DNA of 39,619 bases from an uncultured Oscillibacter sp. (GCA_900548505.1 URKI01000023.1:1-39619); one strand, 5' to 3'. Shown: positions 7,464-15,885, counted from the stretch's first letter. Notes: a model not told the origin generated them from the letters alone. Numbers and translations: made by a program.

Positions 7464-8657
7464 TTACAAAATGGGAGACTGGAGGTTTTCGTCCCGGATA
7501 CCGTGCTTTTCCACATACCCGGTGAGCATCAGCGTCAGCGCGCCGTCGCCGGTGACGTTGCAGGCGGTGCCGAAGCTGTCCTGCAGGGCGAAGATAGCCA
7601 GCATCAGGGCAGTACCGGCGTCGTCAAAGAGCAGGATGCCGGTAATGAGGCCCAGAGAGGCCATGACCGTACCGCCGGGGACGCCGGGGGCGCCGATGGC
7701 GAAGATGCCCAGCAGCAGGCAGAAGAGGATCATGGTGCCGATGCTGGGCAGGGAGCCATAGAGCAGCAGGGAGATGGTCATGACGAAGAACACCTCCGTC
7801 AGCACGGAGCCGCACAGGTGGATGTTGGCGAACAGGGGGATGCCGAAGCTGACCATGTCCTCCCGCAGCACCTTGCTCTTGCCGGCACAGCGCAGGGCGA
7901 CTGCCAGCGTGGCCGCGCTGGACATGGTGCCCACGGCGGTCAGGTAGGCGGGACCGTAGTGACGAACCACTTCCCAGGGGTTCTTGCCGGAATAGGCGCC
8001 AGCCAGCAGATACAGCACCGCCAGCCAGATGTAGTGACCGGCCATGACGATGAGGATGATCTGCAGGAAAGCGGGCAGCTGACGGGTGATCATGCCCTCA
8101 TAGCTGAGGTTGCAGAAGGTGGTGGCAATATAGAAGGGCAGAACGGGGATGATGACCTTGCTGACGATGCTCAGCACCACGGCCTGGAACTCGGCCAGAA
8201 GGTCGATGATGTGCTGGGACTTGGTCCAGGTGGCCGCCAGGCCCAGCAGCACGGACAGCACCAGGGCGCTCATGACGCTCATGATCTGGGGAATGTCCAG
8301 CTGGAACACCACGTCAGGCAGATCCTTCAGACCCGCCACGCTGGTGTCGATGGACAGGTGGGGGATCAGGGCATAGCCTGCGCCCATGCTCATGAAAGCC
8401 GCGCAGATGGAGGAGATATAGGCGATGATCACAGCCACGCCCAGAAGACGGGAGGCGTTGGCGCCCAGCTTGGTGATGGAGGGCGCGATAAAGCCGATGA
8501 TGATCAGCGGCACGCAGAAGTTGATGAGCTGACCCATGATGTACTGCAGCGTGACGACGACCTTCATGACGCTCTCCGAAAAGACGGCACCGCATGCCAC
8601 GCCCACGAAAATTCCAAGGATCAATCGGAACGGTAGACTGCCAAAGAGCTTTTTCAT
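7464..8657 (-). CDS. Dicarboxylate/amino acid:cation symporter (DAACS/SLC1 family)
   Basis: This 397-residue multi-pass protein is a sodium- or proton-coupled importer of dicarboxylates or acidic/neutral amino acids. It has the DAACS architecture: six N-terminal TM helices, the serine-rich re-entrant loop GTMSSAATLAVAL (HP1), then GAPGVPGGTVMASLG (HP2) and the NVTGDGALTLMLTGY segment of the last helix that binds substrate. The Asp in NVTGDG sits where family members contact the substrate amino group. Length is usual (about 400). Substrate specificity cannot be read from sequence; it could be serine/threonine, glutamate or C4-dicarboxylate. The gene is single, with a strong promoter at 8772-8800 and a leader of about 108 bases. 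Confidence 0.92.
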   Translation of the reverse strand: MKKLFGSLPFRLILGIFVGVACGAVFSESVMKVVVTLQYIMGQLINFCVPLIIIGFIAPSITKLGANASRLLGVAVIIAYISSICAAFMSMGAGYALIPHLSIDTSVAGLKDLPDVVFQLDIPQIMSVMSALVLSVLLGLAATWTKSQHIIDLLAEFQAVVLSIVSKVIIPVLPFYIATTFCNLSYEGMITRQLPAFLQIILIVMAGHYIWLAVLYLLAGAYSGKNPWEVVRHYGPAYLTAVGTMSSAATLAVALRCAGKSKVLREDMVSFGIPLFANIHLCGSVLTEVFFVMTISLLLYGSLPSIGTMILFCLLLGIFAIGAPGVPGGTVMASLGLITGILLFDDAGTALMLAIFALQDSFGTACNVTGDGALTLMLTGYVEKHGIRDENLQSPIL

Positions 8658-8690
8658 ACAAACGTTACCCCTCTCAAATACACATTGTTG

Positions 8691-8761
8691 CGCGCCGAAG
8701 CGGCGCGGCGGAGTCCGGCCCCTTTTCCCTCCTTCCGTTTTCCCGGCATCGCCGTGCCGGG
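8691..8761 (-). other. Leader of the symporter mRNA with two hairpins
   Basis: Within the roughly 108-base 5' leader, two inverted repeats can fold: 8742-8748 with 8755-8761 (CCCGGCA/TGCCGGG) and 8691-8697 with 8701-8707 (CGCGCCG/CGGCGCG). No T-run follows, so they are not terminators, and they match no riboswitch I recognise. In this GC-rich region they could be chance. Confidence 0.35.
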
Positions 8762-8771
8762 CCTTTACCCT

Positions 8772-8800
8772 ATCATACTCCCCACGGGAGGGAGAGTCAA
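8772..8800 (-). promoter_or_regulatory. Promoter of the symporter gene
   Basis: On the minus strand, TTGACT (8800-8795), a 17-bp spacer and TATGAT (8777-8772) match the sigma-A consensus at 5/6 in both boxes. Predicted start is near 8765. Confidence 0.82.
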
Positions 8801-8899
8801 CGTCCTTTCCCGGGCGGGGGAGCTTCCCACCGCGTGGAGGAAGGGCGGCAGACGGTTTTTAACGGCGGCTGAACAAAGGTGCGGCCGGGCCTGCCGGGC

Positions 8900-8928
8900 T
8901 TGAAAAAGCGCCGATGGGATGATATGAT
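8900..8928 (+). promoter_or_regulatory. Promoter of the acyltransferase gene
   Basis: TTGAAA (8900-8905), a 17-bp spacer and TATGAT (8923-8928), about 60 bases before the ATG at 8993. The divergent symporter promoter lies about 100 bases to the left. Confidence 0.78.
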
Positions 8929-8992
8929 GTCGAATTATGGAAAAAAACGTCTCCGGGCATACTGCGTGGCCGGATGGAAAGGGGGAGGGCCC

Positions 8993-10027
8993 ATGAAGAA
9001 AGTGGAGGAGCTGGACGCGGCGCGGGTATGGTCCATGCTGGCGGTCATCGCCATTCATGTGACAGCCCCCTACATCGGGGCAGACAGTGATTTTTTGCTG
9101 GGCGGCATGAACCTGGCGTATATCATCAACCAGGCGGCCCGGTTTGCTGTGCCGCTGTTCGTGCTGCTCTCCGGCGCGTCCCTGGGGCTGGGAAAAGCCC
9201 TGCCCGCCGGGCAATTTTACCGGCGGCGGGTGGTGAAGCTGGGCATCCCCTATGTGTGCTGGACGATGGTCTATACCCTGTGGGAGCACCAGAGTCTGGC
9301 GCCCGGTGCCCTGGTGCGCCGCTTCTTGCTGGGACAGGCAGCGCCCCACCTGTACTTTGTGATCATTATCTTCCAGCTGTACCTTCTCTATCCGCTGCTG
9401 CGGCGGTGGATGGAGCGGTCGGCATCATGGTGCCTGCTGGGGGCATTCCTTATTACCTACGGGGTGGAGAAGCTGATCGTGGTGCAGCGGGCGGGCTTTT
9501 CCGTGATCCCCGATTTCCTGCGGCCCTATCTGTGGCAGCTGTTTCCCACGTGGATTTTTTACTTCGTGCTGGGCATGGCGGCCACCCGGGAAAACCTTGG
9601 CCGCCTGCAGCAGTTTGCGGCCCGGCACAGAGCGGTCATTGCCGCGGTAGCCGTGGTGTTTACGGGGCTGTATGTGCTGGAGAGCAAGGCTACCGGGGAC
9701 ATTGAGGCCATCAAGAGCCCTCTGAACGTCCATGTGCCGCTGGTACTGCTGGCGGTATTCGCCCTGTGGCCGCCCCTGGCGGCCAGGCTGAAGTGGCTGC
9801 GGCCGGTCACGGCATTTCTGGCCCGTCACTCCATGACGGTGTACTTTGGCCATGTGTGGATCCTCTCCATGCTGCGCGACCGCCCGGAGTTTGTCGGCAT
9901 GCGGGGCATGCTGCTGCTTCTGGTGGAGGTGACGGTGCTGGCCATACCCCTTGCCTGGTGCGTGGACACAGTGGTCGGAGCGGTGGGTTCCGTACTGCAC
10001 CGGCGGGAAAAGGCTGCTGTATCATAA
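8993..10027 (+). CDS. Acyltransferase family 3 (OafA/WecH-like) integral membrane protein
   Basis: This 344-residue protein with about ten TM helices belongs to the acyltransferase_3 family, which moves acetyl or other acyl groups from the cytosolic side onto cell-surface sugars, peptidoglycan or lipids. Family marks are the N-terminal ELDAARVWSMLAVIAIHV (with the key His at the end of TM1), FAVPLFVLLSGASLG, the RRRVVKLGIPYVCW arginine-rich loop, and HSMTVYFGHVW near the C-terminus. Length fits stand-alone members. GGGGGAGG precedes ATG 8993; the frame reaches further left to 8879 but without a ribosome site and overlapping the promoter. The acceptor is unknown. The gene is single, with its own promoter and terminator. 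Confidence 0.9.
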   Translation: MKKVEELDAARVWSMLAVIAIHVTAPYIGADSDFLLGGMNLAYIINQAARFAVPLFVLLSGASLGLGKALPAGQFYRRRVVKLGIPYVCWTMVYTLWEHQSLAPGALVRRFLLGQAAPHLYFVIIIFQLYLLYPLLRRWMERSASWCLLGAFLITYGVEKLIVVQRAGFSVIPDFLRPYLWQLFPTWIFYFVLGMAATRENLGRLQQFAARHRAVIAAVAVVFTGLYVLESKATGDIEAIKSPLNVHVPLVLLAVFALWPPLAARLKWLRPVTAFLARHSMTVYFGHVWILSMLRDRPEFVGMRGMLLLLVEVTVLAIPLAWCVDTVVGAVGSVLHRREKAAVS

Positions 10028-10031
10028 AAAA

Positions 10032-10064
10032 GACCCCCGCGGCAGATGCCGCGGGGGCTTTTTT
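10032..10064 (+). terminator. Bidirectional intrinsic terminator
   Basis: Stem CCCCCGCGGC/GCCGCGGGGG (10034-10043 with 10048-10057), loop AGAT, with an A-run before and TTTTTT after. It separates the plus gene ending at 10027 from the minus gene ending at 10063. Confidence 0.94.
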
Positions 10065-10884
10065 ATTCTCTGGTAAAAACATGGATGCGAAACTCCGTGC
10101 GGACAGTGAGGGTTTCCAGCACAGAAAGGCGTGCCGTCCCCGCCTGGGGCGTTTTCCAGAAGTAAGGGGTCATCTGGAACAGGGCGTGGATGTCCTCCTG
10201 GGAGGGAAGGGTGATGGTGTCCGAAACCGGCACGATCTCCCGGTAGGCAAAGCCGGGATAGGGCGTCTCCTTTTCCTCGTTGGGATAGGGGGAGTCATAG
10301 AGCACCTGCTTCATCTCCCAAAGATGCATAGCACCGGGCACCACGTAGAAGAAGGCGCCGCCAGGACGAAGCACCCGGGAAAACTCCTCCAGCGCCAGAG
10401 GGGAAAAGCAGTTGATCAGAAGATCCACCGACTGGTCTGCCACCGGCAGGTGGTAGGAGGAGGCTACGGCGAATTCGATGTCCTTTTCCGCCTTGGCGGC
10501 GTAGCGCAGGATGAATTTGGAGATATCGATGCCCGCGGCCCGGGGCTGCTTGCCTGCAGTCCGCAGGGCCCGGTATATGCCGCCGGTATAGTACCCCTCG
10601 CCGCAGCCTGCGTCCAGCACGGCGGGAGCGGAGCCGGTATAGCGCACGGCCAGATCGCACAGGGCGTCCCGCAAAGGCGCGTAGTAGCCCTGCTGCAAAA
10701 AGGCCCGGCGGGCCGCCGCCATGCCCTTGTCGTCGCCGGGGGCGGCGGAGTGCTTGCGGTTGGGCGGCAGCAGGTGGGTGTAGCCCTCCCGGGCGGTATC
10801 GAAGCTGTGGCCCTTGCCGCAGCGCAGGGCGCCGCCGACTTGCTCCAGCGGCGCGCCGCACACGGGACAGCAGAAAAAGCTCAT
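10063..10884 (-). CDS. rlmA: 23S rRNA (guanine-N1)-methyltransferase, RlmA family
   Basis: This 273-residue cytosolic enzyme uses S-adenosylmethionine to methylate N1 of a guanine in domain II of 23S rRNA (G745 or G748 in related enzymes). An N-terminal zinc finger (C6, C9, C22, H26 in CPVC...CGKGH) is followed by the FDTAREGYTHLLP segment and DDKGMAAARRAFLQQGYY, both diagnostic of RlmA. The SAM site is VLDAGCGEGYYTG, then AGIDISK. The NCFSPLALEEFSRVLRPGG region is the catalytic core. Whether it is the RlmA(I) or RlmA(II) type cannot be decided. Its ATG overlaps the stop of the upstream MATE gene by four bases (ATGA, 10881-10884), so the two are translationally coupled. Confidence 0.9.
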   Translation of the reverse strand: MSFFCCPVCGAPLEQVGGALRCGKGHSFDTAREGYTHLLPPNRKHSAAPGDDKGMAAARRAFLQQGYYAPLRDALCDLAVRYTGSAPAVLDAGCGEGYYTGGIYRALRTAGKQPRAAGIDISKFILRYAAKAEKDIEFAVASSYHLPVADQSVDLLINCFSPLALEEFSRVLRPGGAFFYVVPGAMHLWEMKQVLYDSPYPNEEKETPYPGFAYREIVPVSDTITLPSQEDIHALFQMTPYFWKTPQAGTARLSVLETLTVRTEFRIHVFTRE

Positions 10885-12269
10885 AGGTCAAGCCCCCTGG
10901 TCACGTCGTTGATCCACTTGCGGCTGCGCAGGCGGATGATGCCCCAGGGGCACTTGAAGAAGTTCTCCGCGTACAGGCCCAGGCATACGAAGATCATGGG
11001 CGCATCCAGCACCAGGGCCGTCAGGGCCGCCAGGGGCACCGCAGCCAGCCACAGAGGTACCAGGTCGATGATGGAGGCCATGGAGGCATCGCCGCCGGCA
11101 CGGAGCACGCCGGTGATGTTGGAAATATCAAAGGATTTGAGGGGCATGGTCAGAAGGTACACCACGCACATGGTGGCCGCTGCCTCCGTGGCGATGGGGG
11201 ACAGGGAGAACAGGGGATAGAGATAGGGGATAAACAGTGTGGGCAGTGTCACGGCCAGCACGCCGCCGATGAGGATACCAAGTCCCAGGGCCACCAGCAG
11301 GAGGCACCAGCTCAGATCGTACACCTCGTCGCGGGAGGCGCCCTCGCCGATGCGCTTACCGATGATGACGGCGGTGGCGCCGGCAAGGCCAAAGCAGGCC
11401 ACGGTGGAGAACTTATCGATGTTGCCCATGATGGCGTAGGCGGCCAGCATGTCGGCGCTGATGGCCATGTGGCCCATGATGACGGTCATCATGGTGGTGC
11501 CAAGGCCCCAGAACGTCTCATTGATGAGCACGGGCGTGGCGTACTTGACATAGATGCGCACAGTAGCGCGGCCCGGGCAGAGCAGGGCACGGGGCATCAG
11601 GGGCACCCGGCGGCTGCGGGCGGCATAGACCACCACGATCAAAAACTCCACGATGCGGGAGGTCAGGGTGGCGATGGCGGCGCCAGTGACGCCCAGAGCG
11701 GGGGCACCGAAGTTGCCGAAAATGAAGCAGTAGTTCAAAAAGGTGTTCAGCAGCATGGACGTGGCGAACACCAGCATGCCGAACAGGGGATTTTCCGCGC
11801 TGCGCTGCATACTCACATACACGCTGCTGACGGCGTTGAAAATGTAGGAGATGCCCACGATGCGAAGATAGGGCGTGCCCTCGGTGATGAGCACGGCGTT
11901 GTCCGTCACCATGGACAGCACCGCCTCCGGGAAGAAGAACAGCACGGCAGCGGCGCAGGCGGCGATGGTGAAGCCGGCGTACATGGCGATGCCCATGCAG
12001 CGGTTGATGGCGTGCATGTCCCCCTTGCCCCAGAACTGGCTGACCAGGATGGTCAGGCCGCTCATGAGGCCGAAGATGATGACCTGCACCAAAAAGATGG
12101 GCGCGTTGGCGGCGGTGACGGCAGAGAGCTGGGTGTCGCCCAGCAGGCCCACCATGAAGGTGTCCACAAAGCCCAGGGAGGTGGTGATAAGGTTTTGCAA
12201 AATCAGCGGCAGCGCCAGCAGAAAGAGCCTCTTATAGAAAAGAGGCGGGCGGCGGAGATAACGTAACAT
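10881..12269 (-). CDS. MATE family efflux transporter
   Basis: This 462-residue protein with twelve TM helices belongs to the MATE family, which exports drugs, dyes or metabolites in exchange for sodium or protons. It starts LFLLALPLILQNLITTSLGFVD with the family pattern VDTFMVGLLG...LSAVTAAN, then GLTILVSQFWGKGD, the linker motif after TM2. The second half repeats the fold (INETFWGLGTTMMTVIMGHM). It ends in a basic cytosolic tail. Length is typical. Weak ribosome site AAGGA. Upstream by 52 bases is the cysteine desulfurase, and downstream rlmA overlaps by four bases, so this is the middle gene of a three-gene unit. Substrate unknown. Confidence 0.92.
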   Translation of the reverse strand: MLRYLRRPPLFYKRLFLLALPLILQNLITTSLGFVDTFMVGLLGDTQLSAVTAANAPIFLVQVIIFGLMSGLTILVSQFWGKGDMHAINRCMGIAMYAGFTIAACAAAVLFFFPEAVLSMVTDNAVLITEGTPYLRIVGISYIFNAVSSVYVSMQRSAENPLFGMLVFATSMLLNTFLNYCFIFGNFGAPALGVTGAAIATLTSRIVEFLIVVVYAARSRRVPLMPRALLCPGRATVRIYVKYATPVLINETFWGLGTTMMTVIMGHMAISADMLAAYAIMGNIDKFSTVACFGLAGATAVIIGKRIGEGASRDEVYDLSWCLLLVALGLGILIGGVLAVTLPTLFIPYLYPLFSLSPIATEAAATMCVVYLLTMPLKSFDISNITGVLRAGGDASMASIIDLVPLWLAAVPLAALTALVLDAPMIFVCLGLYAENFFKCPWGIIRLRSRKWINDVTRGLDL

Positions 12270-12321
12270 GGGTTCCGATTCCTTTTCTCTATATCAAAAT
12301 ATCAAAACAGATGCGCCCTGC

Positions 12322-13458
12322 TTACAGCATGGGCATGCGGGTATCGTGGTGGCGCCGGAGGGCGTCGGCACAGGCGTCGATGTCGGCGGTGGTGGTCTCC
12401 GGCCCGAAGCTCAGTCGGATAACGCTGCCGGCCACCTTTTTGGGCAGCTTCAGCGCGGCCACCACATGGCTGGGCTTGCCCTTGTGGCAGGCGGAGCCGG
12501 CGGAGATGCAGATGCCCTGGCTGCCCAGGTCGTTGACCATGTTCTGGCTGGGCCAGCCCACCATGGAAAGGGAGAGAATGTGGGGGGCTTCTCCCTGACC
12601 GATCAGCTGTACATCCGGCAGCTGGGCCAGCTTCTCCCGGGCATAGTCCCGGATCTGGGCCATATGGTCGGGATGCTCCTTGATAAACGCCTGCCGCAGC
12701 TCCACCGCCTTGGCAAAGCCGGCAATCTGGGCGGTGGCCTCCGTGCCGGAGCGCAGGCCGCTCTCCTGGCCGCCGCCGGGCAGCAGGGGACGGGGATTGC
12801 GGACCCTGGGCCCGATGTACAGCGCACCGATGCCCTTGGGCCCGCCGATCTTATGGGCGGAGATGGTAATGAAGTCTGCCCCCAGGGACTTGGGGGTGAA
12901 GGGGACCTTCAAAAAGCCCTGGACCGCGTCGGTATGCAGCAGGGTTTTCGGATTCTTGGCGGAAAGGCCGCGGGCGATCTCAGCGATGGGATACACGCAG
13001 CCAAGCTCATTGTTCACCAGCATGCAGGAGACCAGGGCCGTGTCCGGCCGGACGGCGTCCAGCACGGCTTCGGCGCTGATGCGGCCCGTGCCGGGCTCGG
13101 GGGCGACATACGTCACCTCCCAGCCCTCCTGGGCCATCCACCGGCAGCTCTCCAGCACGGCGCTGTGCTCCACGGCGGTGGTGACGATGTGCTTGCCTAC
13201 CCGGCGGTTCTGCCAGCACCCGGCATGGATGGCCCAGGCGTCGCCCTCGGTGCCGCAGGAGGTGAAGTACAGCTCTCCCGGCCGGCAGCCAAGGGCACCG
13301 GCTACCACGGACCGCCAGGACTCCACCCGCCGCTTCATCTCCAGTCCCATGGGGTACTGGGCGCTGGGATTTCCGAACTGCGTGCGCAGCACCGCGCACA
13401 TCTCATCCGCCACGGCCGCCGGGATGGGCGTGGTGGCGGCGTGATCCAGATAAATCAT
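12322..13458 (-). CDS. nifS: Cysteine desulfurase, NifS/IscS family
   Basis: This 378-residue PLP enzyme removes sulfur from cysteine, making alanine and a protein persulfide for Fe-S cluster assembly or tRNA thiolation. It begins MIYLDHAATTPIP, has VEHSAVLE, the Asp of HTDAVQG, the PLP lysine in SAHKIGGPKG near residue 203, RSGTEATAQIAG, and the reactive cysteine in SAGSACHKGK near residue 324. The short active-site loop suggests a class I NifS-like enzyme. The start at 13458 follows AAAGGAG; the frame is open much further upstream but that is antisense to mtaB. No iscU or suf gene is next to it. It is divergent from mtaB, a radical-SAM enzyme that needs two Fe-S clusters. Confidence 0.93.
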   Translation of the reverse strand: MIYLDHAATTPIPAAVADEMCAVLRTQFGNPSAQYPMGLEMKRRVESWRSVVAGALGCRPGELYFTSCGTEGDAWAIHAGCWQNRRVGKHIVTTAVEHSAVLESCRWMAQEGWEVTYVAPEPGTGRISAEAVLDAVRPDTALVSCMLVNNELGCVYPIAEIARGLSAKNPKTLLHTDAVQGFLKVPFTPKSLGADFITISAHKIGGPKGIGALYIGPRVRNPRPLLPGGGQESGLRSGTEATAQIAGFAKAVELRQAFIKEHPDHMAQIRDYAREKLAQLPDVQLIGQGEAPHILSLSMVGWPSQNMVNDLGSQGICISAGSACHKGKPSHVVAALKLPKKVAGSVIRLSFGPETTTADIDACADALRRHHDTRMPML

Positions 13459-13482
13459 GCTGCATGCTCCTTTCATTGGGGC

Positions 13483-13511
13483 TTGCCCAACGGAGAAAAT
13501 CAAAGTATAAT
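13483..13511 (+). promoter_or_regulatory. Promoter of mtaB
   Basis: TTGCCC (13483-13488), 17-bp spacer, perfect TATAAT (13506-13511); start near 13518, about 50 bases before ATG 13570. Confidence 0.72.
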
Positions 13512-13531
13512 CAATAAGAAACAGTTTTACC

Positions 13532-13560
13532 ATTATATAGAGAATTCCAGGAAAGTGCAA
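13532..13560 (-). promoter_or_regulatory. Possible divergent promoter of the cysteine desulfurase unit
   Basis: On the minus strand TTGCAC (13560-13555), 17-bp spacer and perfect TATAAT (13537-13532). The -35 box is weak (3/6). Its transcript would start near 13525 and cross the mtaB promoter, so the two would compete for polymerase. Confidence 0.5.
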
Positions 13561-13569
13561 GGAGATTCC

Positions 13570-14856
13570 ATGAAAGTTGCCTTTTACACCCTTGGGTGCA
13601 AGATGAACCAATATGAGACCCAGGCCATGGAGCAGCTGCTGCGCCAGCGGGGCCACCAGGTGGTGGATTTTTCCGGCGAGGCGGACGCCTATGTGGTCAA
13701 TACCTGCTCCGTCACCGCCGTCAGCGACCAGAAGTCCCGCAAGGTGCTCCACCGGGTACGCCGGGAGCACCCCGGCGCACTGCTGGCCGTGTGCGGCTGC
13801 TATCCCCAGACCCACCAGGAGGACATGGCCGCGCTGGATGTGGACCTGATCTCCGGCACCGGCGACCGGGCGGGCTTTCTGGATCTTTTGGAGGAGGCGG
13901 CCCGGGAACGGCGCCTCATCGAATCCATCGACCGCTCCTTTGACCGGCGCACCTTTGAGGTGCTGCCTGCCGGCGGCGGGGAAAACCGCACCCGCGCCAT
14001 GCTGAAGGTGGAGGACGGGTGTGTGAACTTCTGCTCGTACTGCATCATCCCCTACGCAAGAGGGCCCGTGCGCTCGGCGCCCCTGGACGTGGTGGTGGAG
14101 CAGGCCCGCGCCCTGGCGGATCAGGGCTACCGGGAGATCGTCATCACCGGCATTGAGATCTCTTCCTGGGGCCAGGACCTCAAGTGCGGCAAGAGCCTTA
14201 TTGACCTTCTGGAGGCTGTGGCTGCGGCAGTGGGCGATGTGCGGCTGCGGCTGGGCAGTCTGGAGCCCCGCACCGTTACGGAGGAGTTCTGCCGCCGGGC
14301 GGCGGCCATCCCCACCCTCTGTCCCCAGTTCCACCTGTCCATGCAGAGCGGGTGCGACGCCACCCTCAAGCGCATGAACCGCAAGTACGACACGGCCCGG
14401 TATCTTCAGTCCGTGGAGCTTCTGAACCGCCATTTCCACCGCCCCGCCGTCACCACGGATATGATCGTGGGCTTCCCCGGCGAGACGGAGGAGGAGTTTT
14501 CCACCACGCTGGACTTTATCCGCAAGTGCGGCTTTGCCCAGATGCACCTGTTCCCCTACTCCATCCGCCCCGGCACCCCGGCGGCCAGGATGGAGCAGGT
14601 GAGCGCCCAGGTAAAGGAAGAGCGGGCCCGCCGGGCGGCGGAGGTGGCTGCCGGGATGCACCGGGACTACCTGAAAGGCTGCGTGGGCGAAGTGTATCCG
14701 GTGCTCTTTGAGCAGCCCAAGGACGGCCGCTACGCCGGACACGCACCCAACTACATGGAGGTGCTGGCGGAGGGCGAGGATCTGCACAATGAAGTGCGCT
14801 CCGTCCGCATCACCGGCACCGACGGGCGGGTGCTGTTTGGAACGATCGAGGAGTGA
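13570..14856 (+). CDS. mtaB: tRNA t6A37 methylthiotransferase MtaB
   Basis: This 428-residue radical-SAM enzyme adds a methylthio group to t6A at position 37 of ANN-decoding tRNAs, giving ms2t6A. The N-terminal UPF0004 domain binds one 4Fe-4S cluster through cysteines in TLGCKMNQYE, VVNTCSVT and VCGCYPQ. The radical-SAM domain holds the CX3CX2C motif in GCVNFCSYCIIPYARG near residue 155. FHLSMQSG, TTDMIVGFPGE and HLFPYSIRPGTPA are conserved landmarks, and a C-terminal TRAM domain (about 365-428) binds tRNA. NTCSVT and the motif order point to MtaB rather than MiaB or RimO. GGAG is 6 bases before the ATG. It leads a three-gene unit with the HD nucleotidase and the FCD protein. Confidence 0.95.
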   Translation: MKVAFYTLGCKMNQYETQAMEQLLRQRGHQVVDFSGEADAYVVNTCSVTAVSDQKSRKVLHRVRREHPGALLAVCGCYPQTHQEDMAALDVDLISGTGDRAGFLDLLEEAARERRLIESIDRSFDRRTFEVLPAGGGENRTRAMLKVEDGCVNFCSYCIIPYARGPVRSAPLDVVVEQARALADQGYREIVITGIEISSWGQDLKCGKSLIDLLEAVAAAVGDVRLRLGSLEPRTVTEEFCRRAAAIPTLCPQFHLSMQSGCDATLKRMNRKYDTARYLQSVELLNRHFHRPAVTTDMIVGFPGETEEEFSTTLDFIRKCGFAQMHLFPYSIRPGTPAARMEQVSAQVKEERARRAAEVAAGMHRDYLKGCVGEVYPVLFEQPKDGRYAGHAPNYMEVLAEGEDLHNEVRSVRITGTDGRVLFGTIEE

Positions 14857-14861
14857 GGCCG

Positions 14862-15437
14862 TTGAAAAGCCACTTTTTTGCCTATATATTCCGTATGCGC
14901 TTCATCCAGCGCTGGGCGCTCATGCGCAACACCGCGCCGGAGAACGTCCAGGAGCACAGCCACCAGGTGGCGGTGCTGGCCCATGCCCTGGCGGTGATCC
15001 GCAACGAGTGCTTCGGCGGCAATGTGGACGCCGGGGCGGTGGCGGTGGCGGCGCTCTATCATGATGCCGGGGAGATCTTCACCGGCGATATGCCCACCCC
15101 CATCAAGTACATGAATCCCGCCATCCGTACGGCCTACAAGGATGTGGAGGCCCATGCGGCCCGGCGGCTTCTGGACATGGTGCCGCCGGCACTGCGGGGG
15201 GCCTACGCCCCGGTGCTGGAAGAGCGGGACAGCGAGACGGCGGCGCTGGTAAAGGCGGCGGACAAGCTCTCGGCATATATCAAGTGCCTGGAGGAGCTGA
15301 AAGCGGGCAACGGAGAGTTTCGCCAGGCGGCGGAGCAGACCCGCGCGGCCCTGGAGAGCTATGGCCTGCCGGAAGTACAGTATTTTATGGACACGTTCCT
15401 GGACAGTTTCTCCCTGACACTGGACCAGCTGAAGTGA
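14862..15437 (+). CDS. YfbR-like HD-domain 5'-deoxynucleotidase
   Basis: This 191-residue HD-superfamily protein resembles YfbR, which dephosphorylates deoxynucleoside 5'-monophosphates. The N-terminus FFAYIFRMRFIQRWALMRN and ENVQEHSHQVAVLAHALAV carry the first metal His; YHDAGEIFTGDMPTPIKY carries the HD pair and the catalytic glutamate; VKAADKLSAYIKCLEE carries the last Asp. All metal ligands (H...HD...D) are present. The start is probably TTG 14862, eight bases after GAGGAG; GTG 14853, overlapping the mtaB stop, is the alternative and adds three residues. It follows mtaB directly and is followed after 18 bases by the FCD protein. Link to mtaB is only positional. Confidence 0.88.
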   Translation: MKSHFFAYIFRMRFIQRWALMRNTAPENVQEHSHQVAVLAHALAVIRNECFGGNVDAGAVAVAALYHDAGEIFTGDMPTPIKYMNPAIRTAYKDVEAHAARRLLDMVPPALRGAYAPVLEERDSETAALVKAADKLSAYIKCLEELKAGNGEFRQAAEQTRAALESYGLPEVQYFMDTFLDSFSLTLDQLK

Positions 15438-15455
15438 CCGGGGAAGGAGACGGAC

Positions 15456-15884
15456 ATGGAATCCCATTTTGAAAAGCTATTGGAGACCCGGGCGGCTCTG
15501 GAGTGCGCCCTGGTATATCTGGCGGCCCAGAAAGCCGTGGCGGCGGACGGGGACAAGCTCCGCCAGCCCCTCAGCTACGCCATTGCCCGGGAGGTGGACT
15601 ACCAGCTGGAGCGGGACTTTGACTTCCATCTGGCGGTGGCGGACATTGCCGACAACGAGTATCTGCGCCGGAGCCTCCAGAGCCTCATGGTGCAGATCAC
15701 TGAGTACTTAAGCCGCAACCGGGCCCTTTTGCCGGAGGTGGACGACCAGTCCGCCATCCAGCACTGGAACATCATGGTGGCGATCCTTGCCAACGAGCCG
15801 GAGCGGGCGGAGCAGGCCATGCGCTCCCACATGCAGTACGTGACCCGGCTCTATACCCGGGAACTGAACCGGGGACACCTGTAA
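15456..15884 (+). CDS. FCD-domain protein lacking the GntR DNA-binding domain
   Basis: This 142-residue protein is a complete FCD (FadR C-terminal) ligand domain on its own. ETRAALECALVYLAAQKA is the opening helix, ERDFDFHLAVADIADN carries the Asp/His metal-ligand pair, and QHWNIMVAILANEPERAEQ plus MRSHMQYV carry the other His positions. Regulators of this family are usually 210-240 residues with a winged helix in front; here that part is absent, and only 18 bases separate it from the upstream gene, so nothing has been lost next to it. GGAAGGAG six bases before the ATG marks a true start. It may sense a small carboxylate or metal, or dimerise with a full GntR regulator. Last gene of the mtaB unit. 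Confidence 0.85.
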   Translation: MESHFEKLLETRAALECALVYLAAQKAVAADGDKLRQPLSYAIAREVDYQLERDFDFHLAVADIADNEYLRRSLQSLMVQITEYLSRNRALLPEVDDQSAIQHWNIMVAILANEPERAEQAMRSHMQYVTRLYTRELNRGHL

Positions 15885-15885
15885 G

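Noticed and set aside
12322..14787. A continuous 821-codon minus-strand frame extending nifS across mtaB
   Set aside because: Everything upstream of 13458 is antisense to mtaB, has low-complexity His/Gly/Leu composition typical of GC-rich shadow frames, and AAAGGAG marks the real start.
14853..14861. GTG start for the YfbR-like gene overlapping the mtaB stop
   Set aside because: The GAGGAG ribosome site is placed correctly for TTG 14862 and the family usually begins close to the FFAYIFRM segment; the difference is only three residues.
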